Source: Streptomyces sp. NBC_00190
GTDB taxonomy: Bacteria > Actinomycetota > Actinomycetes > Streptomycetales > Streptomycetaceae
NCBI RefSeq assembly: GCF_036203305.1
Contig: NZ_CP108131.1
Coordinates: 8,184,001 to 8,248,000 of the forward strand
DNA length: 64,000 nt
Direction: 5' to 3'
The notes under the pieces are model-generated. The model searched no databases, was not told where the DNA came from, and was given only the letters and a program-made list of their open reading frames with translations. Positions 16,860 through 25,360 of the stretch are shown here, in pieces; positions within the stretch are counted from its first letter, which is position 1; each line of letters starts with the position of its first letter. Made by a program: the position numbers and the translations under genes.

Positions 16860-17426
16860 ATGGCGCAGGATCCGCCGCCGCCCGGACCCGGCCGGGTCAC
16901 CTCCCTGCACCTCGCCGTGCGCACCGGCGAACCCACCTTCCGCGTCGCGCAGGCCCGCGCGGTGACCGGCCGCGGCCTGGCGGGGGACCGCAACTACTGG
17001 GCGGGCGAGGGCCCCCGGCCCCGGCGCCGGGGGACCGGCCGGGCATCCGGGGTCTGCGACGTCACCCTCATCGAGGCCGAGGCCCTCGACGCCCTGGCCC
17101 GCGAACACGGCATCTCGCTCACTCCCGCCGAATGCCGCCGCAACCTCGTCTGCCGCGACATCTGGCTCAACCCGCTGGTGGACCAAGAATTCCAGATCGG
17201 CGCGGTGATCCTGCGCGGCCTCAAACTCAGCGAGCCCTGCGCCCGCCTAGAACAGCTGGTCCGCCCCGGCCTGATCCGCGGTCTGCTGCACCGCGGCGGG
17301 CTGCGGGCCGAGGTGGTCCGCGGCGGGACGATCCGGGCCGGCGACCGGATCCTCCCGCTGCCGCACGACGCGCGGCCACTCCCGCGTTCGCAGCGCGCGC
17401 CCGCGACCCAGTGGCGCGTTCGCTGA
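16860..17426 (+). CDS. MOSC-domain protein
   Basis: 188 aa from ATG 16860, 7 bp after the carrier protein. MOSC signatures: an early VTGRGLAGDRNYW segment, then TLIEAEALDALAREHGISLTPAECRRNLVCRD (the ExR(R)N element), and the conserved Cys in LKLSEPCARLE. The strand order matches YiiM/Moco sulfurase C-terminal domains. MOSC proteins bind molybdenum cofactor or sulfur through that Cys, and YiiM/YcbX/mARC-type members reduce N-hydroxylated compounds. Such an activity would complement the N-oxygenase in this operon. It is the last gene of the operon. Confidence 0.85.
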   Translation: MAQDPPPPGPGRVTSLHLAVRTGEPTFRVAQARAVTGRGLAGDRNYWAGEGPRPRRRGTGRASGVCDVTLIEAEALDALAREHGISLTPAECRRNLVCRDIWLNPLVDQEFQIGAVILRGLKLSEPCARLEQLVRPGLIRGLLHRGGLRAEVVRGGTIRAGDRILPLPHDARPLPRSQRAPATQWRVR

Positions 17427-17613
17427 CGGCGGGCGGCCGAACGGCTACTTGTCCGCACCGGCGCTCCCGATGAATCGTGGGGAGCCCGCAAGCCCGGCAC
17501 GCACCCGCGGGACCGGGCCGCAAGCGTCCATGTCCGCGGGTCCGGACGGTTCGCCCGCGCACGGCGCGGAGGGCACGCTGTCCGGCCCGTGGCCCTGCAG
17601 GCAGGAAGACAGC

Positions 17614-18981
17614 ATGGCGATCGAAGGCACCGCCCCCTGGCGGGCGAGCGGCACGGCACCGGAGTTCGGCACGGACACCCCGTCAGCCAAAGCCGTGGAG
17701 CGGGCGGAACGGGCGGGCGAGGAGCTCGCCACGGAGGGGGCGGCCGTTTCGGTCCGCCTGCTGGGATGGGGCTTCGCCCTCCGCCTCGACCAGCGGGCCG
17801 CTGACCGCCTAGCTCCCTCGGACGGCGGGCCCGTCAGCGGCTTCCGCAGCCTGGTGTCGGAGGTGCTCGCGGGATCCCTGCCCGAAGCCATGGCCGAAGC
17901 CGTCGGCGCGGAGTTTGCCGGACGCGCCGACCGGATCCGGTCGGCCGCCCGGGGCGCCGGGTGCGATCTGCTCTCTTCGTGGGCCGCGCCCACCCTCCTC
18001 GCCCCCATGGCCCTCGACGCGCCGCCGCGCGAGACCGGCCTGTGGTTCAGCGTGTTCGAAGCGGGCGCGGGCTGGGGACCCGACGTGCAGTTCACGGCCC
18101 GCTACGCCTCCGAAACCCCCGCCCTGGCCGTCTTCCGCGATGACCTGTACTGCGTCTACCAGGGCCGGGGCGACGACCCCGACCTGTGGTGGACCGCGCA
18201 CCGCGCGGACGGCAGCTGGTCCGAGGACCTGCCGTTCCCCGCCCACCACACCCTGGGCAGCCCGGCCCTGGCCGTGTTCCAGGACCGGCTGTACTGCGCG
18301 CACCGCGGCGGCTCGGGCGACTGGAGCATCGCGCTGAGCTCGTACGACGGCGGTACCTGGAGGCCGGACAGGCCGGTCCCGAACGCCGAGAGCGTCTACG
18401 GCCCGGCACTGGCCGTCTTCCGCGACGCACTCCACCTCGCCTACGCCGACGCCGCCCAGCGGATCATGGTCACCACCAGCCGGGACGGCCGCAGCTGGAC
18501 AGCCCCCGAACCCGTCCCCGGCTGCGCCACCACGAGGTCACCGGCGCTCGCCGTGTACGACGGCGCCCTGCACCTGCTGCACGGCAACCCCAAGGACGGG
18601 GCGATCCACTGGAGCCGGCTGCGCGGCACCACCTGGACCCTCGAGGGCGCGCTACCCGGACACCGTACTCGGAGCAACATCGGCCTCGCCGTCTTCGACG
18701 GCAAGCTGATGTGCGTCCACCGCGACCCCACCCGCCAGCAGCTGTGGTGGTCCGCCTTCGACGGCACCGCGTGGAGCACGGACACCGAGATGTCGGGGCA
18801 CAGCAGCAAGTACGGTCCGGCACTGGCCGTGCACCGGAACCGGACCGGCACCCGCGACCAACTCCTGTGCGTCCACCGGGGCCACGCCCAGCGGTTCGTC
18901 ACCGCGACCGGGGAGGTGCTGACCGACGAGGACCCGGCGGGGCTGCACGAACTCGACGACCCGGCCTCCGCCACCGACTGA
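17614..18981 (+). CDS. beta-propeller (lectin/sialidase-like) repeat protein
   Basis: 455 aa from ATG 17614, chosen because GCAGGAAG lies about 7 nt upstream; the frame is open from 17449. The N-terminal ~130 residues are non-repetitive. From about residue 145 on there are six repeats of about 50 residues, each with a (S/T/G)PALAVF-type strand followed by LYCVYQG or LxCVHRx and a Trp-rich strand (DLWWTAH, QQLWWSAF). This is the signature of a six-bladed propeller like fucose-binding lectins and sialidase-fold proteins. No signal peptide is seen. It may be the distal gene of the preceding operon or independent; the ligand is unknown. Confidence 0.8.
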   Translation: MAIEGTAPWRASGTAPEFGTDTPSAKAVERAERAGEELATEGAAVSVRLLGWGFALRLDQRAADRLAPSDGGPVSGFRSLVSEVLAGSLPEAMAEAVGAEFAGRADRIRSAARGAGCDLLSSWAAPTLLAPMALDAPPRETGLWFSVFEAGAGWGPDVQFTARYASETPALAVFRDDLYCVYQGRGDDPDLWWTAHRADGSWSEDLPFPAHHTLGSPALAVFQDRLYCAHRGGSGDWSIALSSYDGGTWRPDRPVPNAESVYGPALAVFRDALHLAYADAAQRIMVTTSRDGRSWTAPEPVPGCATTRSPALAVYDGALHLLHGNPKDGAIHWSRLRGTTWTLEGALPGHRTRSNIGLAVFDGKLMCVHRDPTRQQLWWSAFDGTAWSTDTEMSGHSSKYGPALAVHRNRTGTRDQLLCVHRGHAQRFVTATGEVLTDEDPAGLHELDDPASATD

Positions 18982-19145
18982 GACCAGGCCCTGCCCGACC
19001 CATTCCGTGACGTCCTGCTCCACGGCGACACCCACAACCGTCCCGACCCAACCACCAGGGTCGGCCCGTACATCGAGCGGGCCCGACCCGGCGACGCCCA
19101 CGACACAACGCTGCCCGCGCGGGTGGCTCGCTCGGTGCCCCTGGC

Positions 19146-19412
19146 TCATGCCTCTCGGCGAAGCATCGACAGGCGGCTTGCGGTCCGGTCCAGGTCGCGC
19201 GTCAGGGTGCTGCCGGGGGTGAGGGCCGCCAGCGGGTCACAGCCTATGAGGACGAGACGGATGTCCCGGTCGCAGGCCACGTCCACGAGGTTCGCGAACC
19301 GCTGGCGGCCGTCGGGGGAGGCAGTGGCCAGCGCGGGGACGCCGTCAAGGACGAGGGTGTCGAACCTCTCGGCGAGCGCCAGATAGTCGGGTACCGCCGT
19401 CGTGGTCTCGCA
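19146..19412 (-). pseudogene. AFG1/ZapE-family ATPase C-terminal fragment
   Basis: About 89 codons on the minus strand ending at TGA 19148-19146. They read VPDYLALAERFDTLVLDGVP, later RFANLVDVACDRDIRLVLIG, and end in DLDRTASRLSMLRREA. That is the C-terminal part of the AFG1/ZapE ATPase family (intact proteins about 340-380 aa). The Walker A/B part is missing, and the fragment abuts a PEP-utilising-enzyme fragment at about 19412. It is a relic of a rearrangement. Confidence 0.7.
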
Positions 19413-19868
19413 CCGCCGATGTTCGTCATCGTGGTCACCAGGATCTCGCCCGGCCGGATCACCTCGCCCTCCTCGACGGTGGCGACGATCCGGGCGATGC
19501 CCTCCACCACGCCTCCGGAAGCAGGCGAGCCCACGACCGTGTCCGCGGCGGGCGCCGTCCGGTGCGCGTCGAACAGGTCGGCCCGGCGGTTAGGGTCGGC
19601 GGCCCAGGCAGCCGGATCGAACTCGCCCCGGATCAGGGTCGGGTAGACCGGGAGTGCCCGGTAGCCCTCGTACGCGGCACGGCGGGCCGGTACCACCACG
19701 AGCGGGGCCCGGTCACCGTCGAGCACGGCGAGGATTTCGTCCCAGGACAGGAAGAACAGGTCCCCACCTGCTTCGGTGACCTCGCCGGCGCGCAGGGCGA
19801 ACGTGCGCAGCAGCCAGAAGACGCGGGCGACCTCGGTACGGGCGGCCTCCCGCAGCCGTGCTGACGCC
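19413..19868 (-). pseudogene. PEP-utilising enzyme internal fragment
   Basis: About 150 codons without a proper start or end. The frame reads [56 protein letters not shown] and ASGGVVEGIARIVATVEEGE, then PGEILVTTMTNIG. This is the region just before and into the swivelling phosphohistidine domain of PEP synthase/rifampicin phosphotransferase-like proteins. The sequence switches to the ZapE fragment exactly where the phosphohistidine segment should continue. ATP-grasp and catalytic His parts are absent. Confidence 0.7.
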
Positions 19869-20110
19869 GCCCATGGCTCCCTGCCGTGCGTCGTCGAGTA
19901 CGTGGGCTACAACGCGGGCCGCGGACTGCCCCACGAATGGCTGCTGTGGGCCGCCGCCGGATACGCCCACTTCGTGATGGACAACCGGGGCCAGGGGTCC
20001 GGGTGGCGCACGGGGGACACCCCCGACAACGGCGCAGGCGGCGAACCCTCCCACCCCGGATTCATGACACAGGGCGTCCTCGACCCCAAGGACTACGGCT
20101 GCGGCGTCAG
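19869..20110 (+). pseudogene. acetylxylan esterase (AXE1-type) internal fragment
   Basis: About 80 codons on the plus strand: [51 protein letters not shown] and [13 protein letters not shown]. These match the core of acetylxylan esterase/cephalosporin-C deacetylase alpha-beta hydrolases, up to just before the nucleophile elbow. The similarity ends abruptly at KDY (near 20098), and the catalytic Ser, Asp and His regions are absent. It is the third unrelated gene piece in 1 kb. Confidence 0.72.
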
Positions 20111-20257
20111 TCAGGGGCATCTGCCGAGACCGAGCGGGCGGCGAACCGGGCCTGCGGACCCAGTGGAGACCGTTTGCTTTCGTGGCGCGCAGGGGAGTGG
20201 CGGCCGCCATGGGCTAGAACAGGATTCCCATGCGGTGCGCGGATCCGGAGTGATGTG

Positions 20258-21922
20258 GTGGAGCAAACGGGGGTGCCGGGCGGGGCGGTGGAATCCCGAA
20301 AGGGGCCCGGGCGTCGGCTGCTTTTGGGCTTTGCCGCTGCCGCGCTCGCTTCGTGGCCTGCCGGTATGACGACATCCGCGAGTGCGGCCGTCGGTCTCGA
20401 GGACACCGCGGACCGCGTCCAGAGGGGGCGTGGACTCGATGTGAAGGCTGAGAACGCGCTGCCCGGCTCCCCTGAATGGCGGATCACCCGGGCCGGGCCG
20501 GCGCGTGCTGTCGAGGGTTTCGCCGACCGGGTCAGTGTCTGCCCGGGAGAGTCGTTCGGATTGCGGGTTTCGACGACGTCCGCGTTCTACACCGTCTCCG
20601 CGTACCGGATGGGCTGGTACGGCGGCGCCAGGGCCCGTCTGGTCTGGAAGTCGGCCGCTCTGCCGGGTGTCCTCCAGCCGCCGGCCAGGACCGATCCCGG
20701 CACGCGGATGGCGCGCACCGAGTGGGAGCCGACGGCGCAAGTGGACACCTCGGCGTGGCCGGAGGGCTGTTACCTCCTGCGGCTGGACACCCAGGACGGG
20801 CGGGCCCAGCGCTACGTGCCACTCACCGTCCGGTCCTCCTCGACCGCCGGCCGTACGGTCGTGGTCAACGCGGTGGCCACCTGGCAGGCGTACAACCGGT
20901 GGGGCGGCACGGACCTCTACAGGGGCCCGACGGGCAAGGGCGGGTCGCGGTCCCTCCAGGTCTCCTTCGACCGCCCGTACGCCAACAGACAAGGCGCCGG
21001 CCAGTTCCTCGTGTTCGAGGCGCCAGTGATCGCGCTCGCCGAGCGCCTGGGAATTCCCCTGGCGTACGCGACGGGCCTGGACGTGGCCCGCGATCCGCAT
21101 CTGCTCCACGGGGCGGCCGCCATGGTCTCGCCGGGCCACGACGAATACTGGAGTCCCGAGCAGCGCCGCCACGTGACCCGGGCGCGCGATGCGGGGATGA
21201 ACCTGGCCGTGCTCGGTGCCAACTGCTGCTACCGAAGGATCCGCTTCGCGGCCTCCCCGGCCGGGCAGGACCGCATCGTGGTCTGCTACAAGAACGACTA
21301 CGCCCAGGACCCCGGCTTCCAGCAGGGCTCCGCGCCCACGAACGAATTCCGGCGCGAGCCCGCCTCCGACCCCGAGAGCTCGCTGCTCGGCGTGATCTAC
21401 GACGGCTATCCGGTCGACGCCCCCTACGTCGTCTCCCACCCGGACCACTGGCTCCTGGAGGGTACCGGGGCGCGGGTCGGCGACTCCTTCCCCCACCTGG
21501 TAGGGGTCGAGTACGACCGGGTGAATCCGGCCTTCCCGACGCCGCGGCCGATCGAGGTGCTCGCGCACTCGCCGGTGGTGTGCAAGGGCCGGCCCTCGTA
21601 CGCGGATACGGCCTACCTGTCCCTGCCTGGGGGTGGCGCGGTGTTCGCGACGGGCACCATGCGCTGGGTCGAGGCCCTCGACGCGAGCGGGCCCGGTGGC
21701 GGCAGGGGCAACCACGGCCTGGACGCACGCGCTGGGCACTTCACGCGCACGGTCACCGCCAATGTCCTACGGGCGTTCGCGCGCGGGGCAACGGGGCGGG
21801 CCAAGCCCGCCCAGGACAATCTGGCCGCCCACCACGGGGACACAAACGCCGCGATCGCCACCCGCTGGCCGCTACTCCCGGTCCGAGCCCAAAGCCTCGG
21901 GCCATTGCCGAGGCCGTCCTGA
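20258..21922 (+). CDS. secreted N,N-dimethylformamidase beta-subunit-like protein
   Basis: About 554 aa from GTG 20258 (GTG 20255 also possible; CCGGAG lies just upstream). The N-terminus has a twin-arginine-like [19 protein letters not shown] segment, then TTSASAAVG, so export is likely. The mature part has the DMFA2-type fold: [50 protein letters not shown] and [20 protein letters not shown]. Members with this domain include the large subunit of dimethylformamidase, but most are uncharacterised exported actinobacterial proteins. The substrate cannot be assigned. The segment just upstream is the gene-fragment patchwork. Confidence 0.82.
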   Translation: MEQTGVPGGAVESRKGPGRRLLLGFAAAALASWPAGMTTSASAAVGLEDTADRVQRGRGLDVKAENALPGSPEWRITRAGPARAVEGFADRVSVCPGESFGLRVSTTSAFYTVSAYRMGWYGGARARLVWKSAALPGVLQPPARTDPGTRMARTEWEPTAQVDTSAWPEGCYLLRLDTQDGRAQRYVPLTVRSSSTAGRTVVVNAVATWQAYNRWGGTDLYRGPTGKGGSRSLQVSFDRPYANRQGAGQFLVFEAPVIALAERLGIPLAYATGLDVARDPHLLHGAAAMVSPGHDEYWSPEQRRHVTRARDAGMNLAVLGANCCYRRIRFAASPAGQDRIVVCYKNDYAQDPGFQQGSAPTNEFRREPASDPESSLLGVIYDGYPVDAPYVVSHPDHWLLEGTGARVGDSFPHLVGVEYDRVNPAFPTPRPIEVLAHSPVVCKGRPSYADTAYLSLPGGGAVFATGTMRWVEALDASGPGGGRGNHGLDARAGHFTRTVTANVLRAFARGATGRAKPAQDNLAAHHGDTNAAIATRWPLLPVRAQSLGPLPRPS

Positions 21923-22189
21923 CGCCCGAGCAGTTCAGCGTCATCACCGATCGCCTCCTACCCGCGTCCTGGCCGGCGGTCGGCTACCGGCTGCGGAGTG
22001 GAGGACCCACCGGTTCTCTTTCACGACTCGGTGCCGCTGGCCCCGGGGGCCGGCTGCCCCTGGCAACGGAGGCGGCAGGTGCTCCTGGACCTGGTCGGGT
22101 TGGTCCGGTATCCGTTACCAAGCGGTGTCGGCGAAGTCCGGCGCCGGTCCGGTCCGATCCCTCACCGCACGTATCAGCCACTCTTCCCC

Positions 22190-22222
22190 ACGGATCGTGG
22201 GGGCGAAGCCCCGACGATCCGT
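22190..22222. terminator. hairpin between convergent genes
   Basis: ACGGATCGT...ACGATCCGT arms enclose a GGGGC-GAA-GCCCC stem, giving a long interrupted hairpin, located between the plus-strand gene ending at 21922 and the minus-strand gene ending at 22284. It is a likely bidirectional terminator. The remaining ~360 bp of this gap hold no gene that I can support. Confidence 0.6.
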
Positions 22223-22283
22223 TTCTCGCGGAACTTCGGCTGGCCCGCTTGGCCCCGGCGTGCCTGCCTGCGGGGACCGACCA

Positions 22284-22901
22284 TCACAGGCCGGCGAAGA
22301 GGTCGTCCAGCGGGGCGGGCACCTGGTCAGGGGCCAGGGCTTCGACCAGGAGGCGGCCGTAGCGGATCTTGCGGCCCTTCTTCGTGCCGATGAAGCGCCG
22401 CAACTGCTGGTGGCGGGGCCGACCGTGCTGGGCGGGCTGCTGTACGAAGGTCTGCCAGGCGCGCAATTCGTCCTCGGTCTGGACGATCTGCTCGACCCGC
22501 GCCGGGCCCAGCGCACGGATGAGCTCGTCCTCCAGGTCCGCCGTACAGACGAAGACGTCCGGGCGCGGTGCCCAGGCCGGGTTGAGGCCCCGGTCGAAGA
22601 AGGGTTTCTCGTGCTCGTCGCACAGACCGATCAGGCGCAGACCGAGACCGGACGGCCCGAGGAGCCCTGCGTAGCGGCCGACGCTCATCGCCCCGCCCAT
22701 CGGCACCACGCACACCCCCTCGGCCGCCAGGTCACGGCCTCGCCCTGCGGCCAGCGCCTCGACGGCCGCCAGGTCGCTCGGTCCTTCCAGCAGGACCGCC
22801 GTGTGCACCCCCAGGAGCTCCACCAGCTCCCTCGCCGCCCCGCCGGACCCACCGCCCGCCCAGCCTGTGACCTCGTCCCGGAACATGCTCATGTCGACCA
22901 T
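22284..22901 (-). CDS. TOPRIM-domain protein (OLD-nuclease-like)
   Basis: About 205 aa from ATG 22901 (MVDMSMFRDEVTGW). The TOPRIM core is visible: VLLEGPSDLAAVEAL supplies the catalytic Glu, VCVVPMGGAMSVGRYAGLLG follows, and GLRLIGLCDEHEKPFF supplies the acidic pair. DVFVCTADLEDELIRALG and RFIGTKKGRKIRYGRLLVEAL resemble the C-terminal part of OLD-family nucleases. No ATPase domain is present, so this is a stand-alone TOPRIM protein, a type common in streptomycetes. It probably binds Mg2+ and acts on nucleic acid; the actual role is unknown. Confidence 0.8.
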   Translation of the reverse strand: MVDMSMFRDEVTGWAGGGSGGAARELVELLGVHTAVLLEGPSDLAAVEALAAGRGRDLAAEGVCVVPMGGAMSVGRYAGLLGPSGLGLRLIGLCDEHEKPFFDRGLNPAWAPRPDVFVCTADLEDELIRALGPARVEQIVQTEDELRAWQTFVQQPAQHGRPRHQQLRRFIGTKKGRKIRYGRLLVEALAPDQVPAPLDDLFAGL

Positions 22902-23641
22902 GCCGGGGAGTCTGCTACGTCCACCGACGGCAGCGCACGCGATATTCGGCCCCGCGACCGCGCAGGCTCGGGCGCCGGGCGCGCCCTGAGCAGGAGCAGC
23001 TCTGGCGGCGTCCGGTGGATCAGCGGCGGGATCATCCGTACCCGCTGATCCGGATCGGGCCGTCCGTGTGCTCGGCGAGCACATCGGAGAGCTCGTTCGG
23101 CGGCCGGGCCGGCGTGACCAGGCAGCGGGACAAGCGCGACGCTGCCCGGTACCGAGGCGGGTGGCCGGCTGCTGGTGCAGACCCGATGTGCCGCCGGGCA
23201 GGATCAGGGACGGCCAGTGCTCAGGGGAAGGGTCGCTCCGGCACGTACGGAATGGATGACCGCGTCATGCAGGGCCCGGCTCGCCTCTTCGCTGGGGCAC
23301 GGGACGGGGCTTCCGGCGAGGGGGAGCCAGTCGGACCCCCCGCTGTTACTGCACCTGGCCTCCCAGTCGGCGCCGTCCAACGGCCGGTTCTCCCATCTGG
23401 AGCGCCCGTTGTGGCAATTCCAGCGCTACCTCGCGGAGCGACTGCTGTGACTGCCGCAACGTTGGTCAAGGGGGAGGGGGAGTCGATGCGCACCACTGAC
23501 ATCGGCCTCGCTCCTTTCCTGTCCTGAACCGAGTGGGGAGCGGAAGTGAGCGCCTCTCAGGTTGGCATGCCGGGCCGCCACCTTGGGCGAGCCGTTTTCT
23601 GCGCATGTGGACCGGGCAGGCCGAGCCCAGCAAGCTCGATG
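22902..23641. other. 740-bp spacer without a convincing gene
   Basis: Open frames here have poor codon bias. One short plus-strand stretch ending at 23450 (LLLHLASQSAPSNGRFSHLE...FQRYLAERLL) reads like the C-terminus of a lost protein, which I cannot name. A 10-bp inverted repeat (GGATCAGCGG at 23017-23026 with its complement at 23042-23051) is present. Confidence 0.45.
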
Positions 23642-24871
23642 TCAGTCGATGGCCTGGTAGAGCGTGGTCCAGAAGTCGTGGATGAGGCGCGCCGAGTCCG
23701 GGGTGGACATCCCGACCTGGGTGAGCAGGATTCCGGTGAGCCGGTTGTCCGGGTCGGCGTAGGCCGTGGTGCCGGTACCGCCGTCCCAGCCGAACTGGCC
23801 GATGGGCGCGTAGTCGCCACGATAGGTGCGCACCGCCATTCCCAAACCCCAGCCTCCGTGCTGCCCTTGGCCGACCGTGATGTGGGCGATGTTCCTGTAC
23901 GTGGCGTCACGGGCGGCTTGTTGCCCGGGCGTGAGGCGGTTGGTGGTCATCAGCTCGACGGCAGGCCGGGACAGGATCCGTTCGCTGCCGTGCATGCCGT
24001 GGTTCAGCAGCATCTGGAAGTAGGCGTGGTAGTCGTCGGCGGTGGAGACCAGCCCGCCGCCGGCGCCCTGGAACGCCGGAGGCCGGCTGGACCTTCCGCC
24101 GGCTGCCTCGTCCCACACGAGGAACTCTCCCGTCTGCGGGTCGGGCCCGTACAGGGGCGGCAGCCGGTCGATCTTGTCGGCGGGCACGTGGAACCCGGTG
24201 TCCTTCATCCCCAGCGGAGCGAGGATGCGTTCGCGCAGGAACGTTTCCAACGGCTGGCCCGTGACCCTGGCGACCAGCACGCCAAGTACTTCGTTGCTGA
24301 GGTCGTACTGCCACCGCTCGCCGGGCTGGTAGGACAGCGGCAGCTCGCCGAGGCGGCGCATCCACTCGCCCGGGTCGGGTGCCGGGCCGGATGCCACGCT
24401 GTAGTCGAGACGCTCGAAGGTCGCGGCCCTGATCGGGGAGTCCAGCAACTCGAAATCCATTCCCAGCCCGAACGTGGAGGTCAGCAGGTCCCGTACGGTG
24501 ATCGGCCGTCGCGCCGGCACAGTGTCCTCCAGCGGGCCGTCGGGCCGCTTCAGCACCCGGCGGCCGGCGAGTTCGGGCAGCCACGGATCCACCGGGTCAT
24601 CCAGCCGCAGCCTGCACTCATCAAGCAGAACCATTGCCGCTGCCATCGTGACCGGCTTGGACGTGGACGCCATCCGGAAGATCGTGTCCCGGCGTATCGG
24701 CGCGCCACCGTCGTGACGCATCGTCCCGATCGCTTCGACGTGGGTCCGGCCGCCGCGGCTGACCAGGGCAACGAGCCCGGGAATCTTCTTGGACTCGACA
24801 TGCTGTGCCAGCACCTTGCGCAGTCTGCGCAGTCCTGCTTCGGAGAAGCCGCCGTTGCTTGTTCCCATCAT
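23642..24871 (-). CDS. serine hydrolase of the class C beta-lactamase/esterase family
   Basis: 409 aa from ATG 24871. The beta-lactamase-fold catalytic motifs are FRMASTSKPVTMAAAMVLL (SxxK) near residue 70 and QYDLSNEVLGVLVARVTG (YxN) near 185. A GTGTTAYADPDNRL segment holds the third-motif position (HxG/KTG replaced by GGTG). There is no signal peptide, which points to an intracellular EstB-type esterase or D-aminopeptidase-like enzyme rather than a drug-resistance beta-lactamase. A perfect palindrome at 24959-24975 lies upstream and a MerR regulator follows on the other strand, so MerR control is likely. Confidence 0.87.
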   Translation of the reverse strand: MMGTSNGGFSEAGLRRLRKVLAQHVESKKIPGLVALVSRGGRTHVEAIGTMRHDGGAPIRRDTIFRMASTSKPVTMAAAMVLLDECRLRLDDPVDPWLPELAGRRVLKRPDGPLEDTVPARRPITVRDLLTSTFGLGMDFELLDSPIRAATFERLDYSVASGPAPDPGEWMRRLGELPLSYQPGERWQYDLSNEVLGVLVARVTGQPLETFLRERILAPLGMKDTGFHVPADKIDRLPPLYGPDPQTGEFLVWDEAAGGRSSRPPAFQGAGGGLVSTADDYHAYFQMLLNHGMHGSERILSRPAVELMTTNRLTPGQQAARDATYRNIAHITVGQGQHGGWGLGMAVRTYRGDYAPIGQFGWDGGTGTTAYADPDNRLTGILLTQVGMSTPDSARLIHDFWTTLYQAID

Positions 24872-24958
24872 GAATCTCCTTGTCCACAGTGTTGGAGCTC
24901 ACGGCCGGCCCTGGTGGGTACCTGGCCCCTTCGGGTGGCCATGCGAAGAGCCTGCACC

Positions 24959-24975
24959 CTTGACCTAGGGTCAAG
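24959..24975. promoter_or_regulatory. perfect palindrome, likely MerR-type operator
   Basis: CTTGACC-TAG-GGTCAAG is a perfect 7+3+7 dyad, about 90 bp upstream of the hydrolase start, with a further GGTCAA directly after it. MerR-family operators are palindromes of this size lying in the promoter spacer. The MerR gene at 25361 is the natural candidate to bind it. Confidence 0.6.
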
Positions 24976-25360
24976 GTCAACCTGCATCGAGACGATGGGG
25001 TGACGGCAACGATCGCAAGCACCCTGGTTCTGGACCAGGTGTCGGCCGCGGTCCGCGCCGGCCGGCACGCCGAGATCGTCATCGAGGCCCACGTGATCCA
25101 CGCCGCGCTCGGCCCGGTCCTCGACCCGTTGACCGTCCCGGTGAGGCACGTGGTCGCCTCAGCTGCCGGTCCCGGCAGCAGGGGGATGGGCTGGAGCAGA
25201 TGCGCGCTATCCTCGCCCGTGTGATCGTCCGCAACCCCTACCTCAAGGTGAGCGCGAAGGTCGCCGGCGCTCGCGGCTCGATCCTGCGCAAGGACTCCGA
25301 ACGTCGCCGACGCGGTTCGCGAGACTGCGGCCGCCCACGATCCGGAGGTGCGCTGAGCCG
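24976..25360. other. 385-bp spacer with unrecognised short coding-like stretches
   Basis: A GTG-initiated frame at 25000-25224 (starts MTATIASTLVLDQVSAAVRA) and a downstream stretch VIVRNPYLKVSAKVAGARG have fair actinobacterial codon bias, but neither resembles a family I know nor has a clear ribosome site. They could be remnants of a deleted gene between the hydrolase and its regulator. Confidence 0.35.

Noticed and set aside
17614..18981. CRISPR or DNA-level tandem repeat
   Set aside because: The periodicity is at protein level (propeller blades) with divergent codons; no direct DNA repeats with spacers were seen anywhere in the window.
23642..24871. Call of a beta-lactamase resistance enzyme
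   Set aside because: No signal peptide and an altered third motif; more like an EstB-type intracellular esterase.
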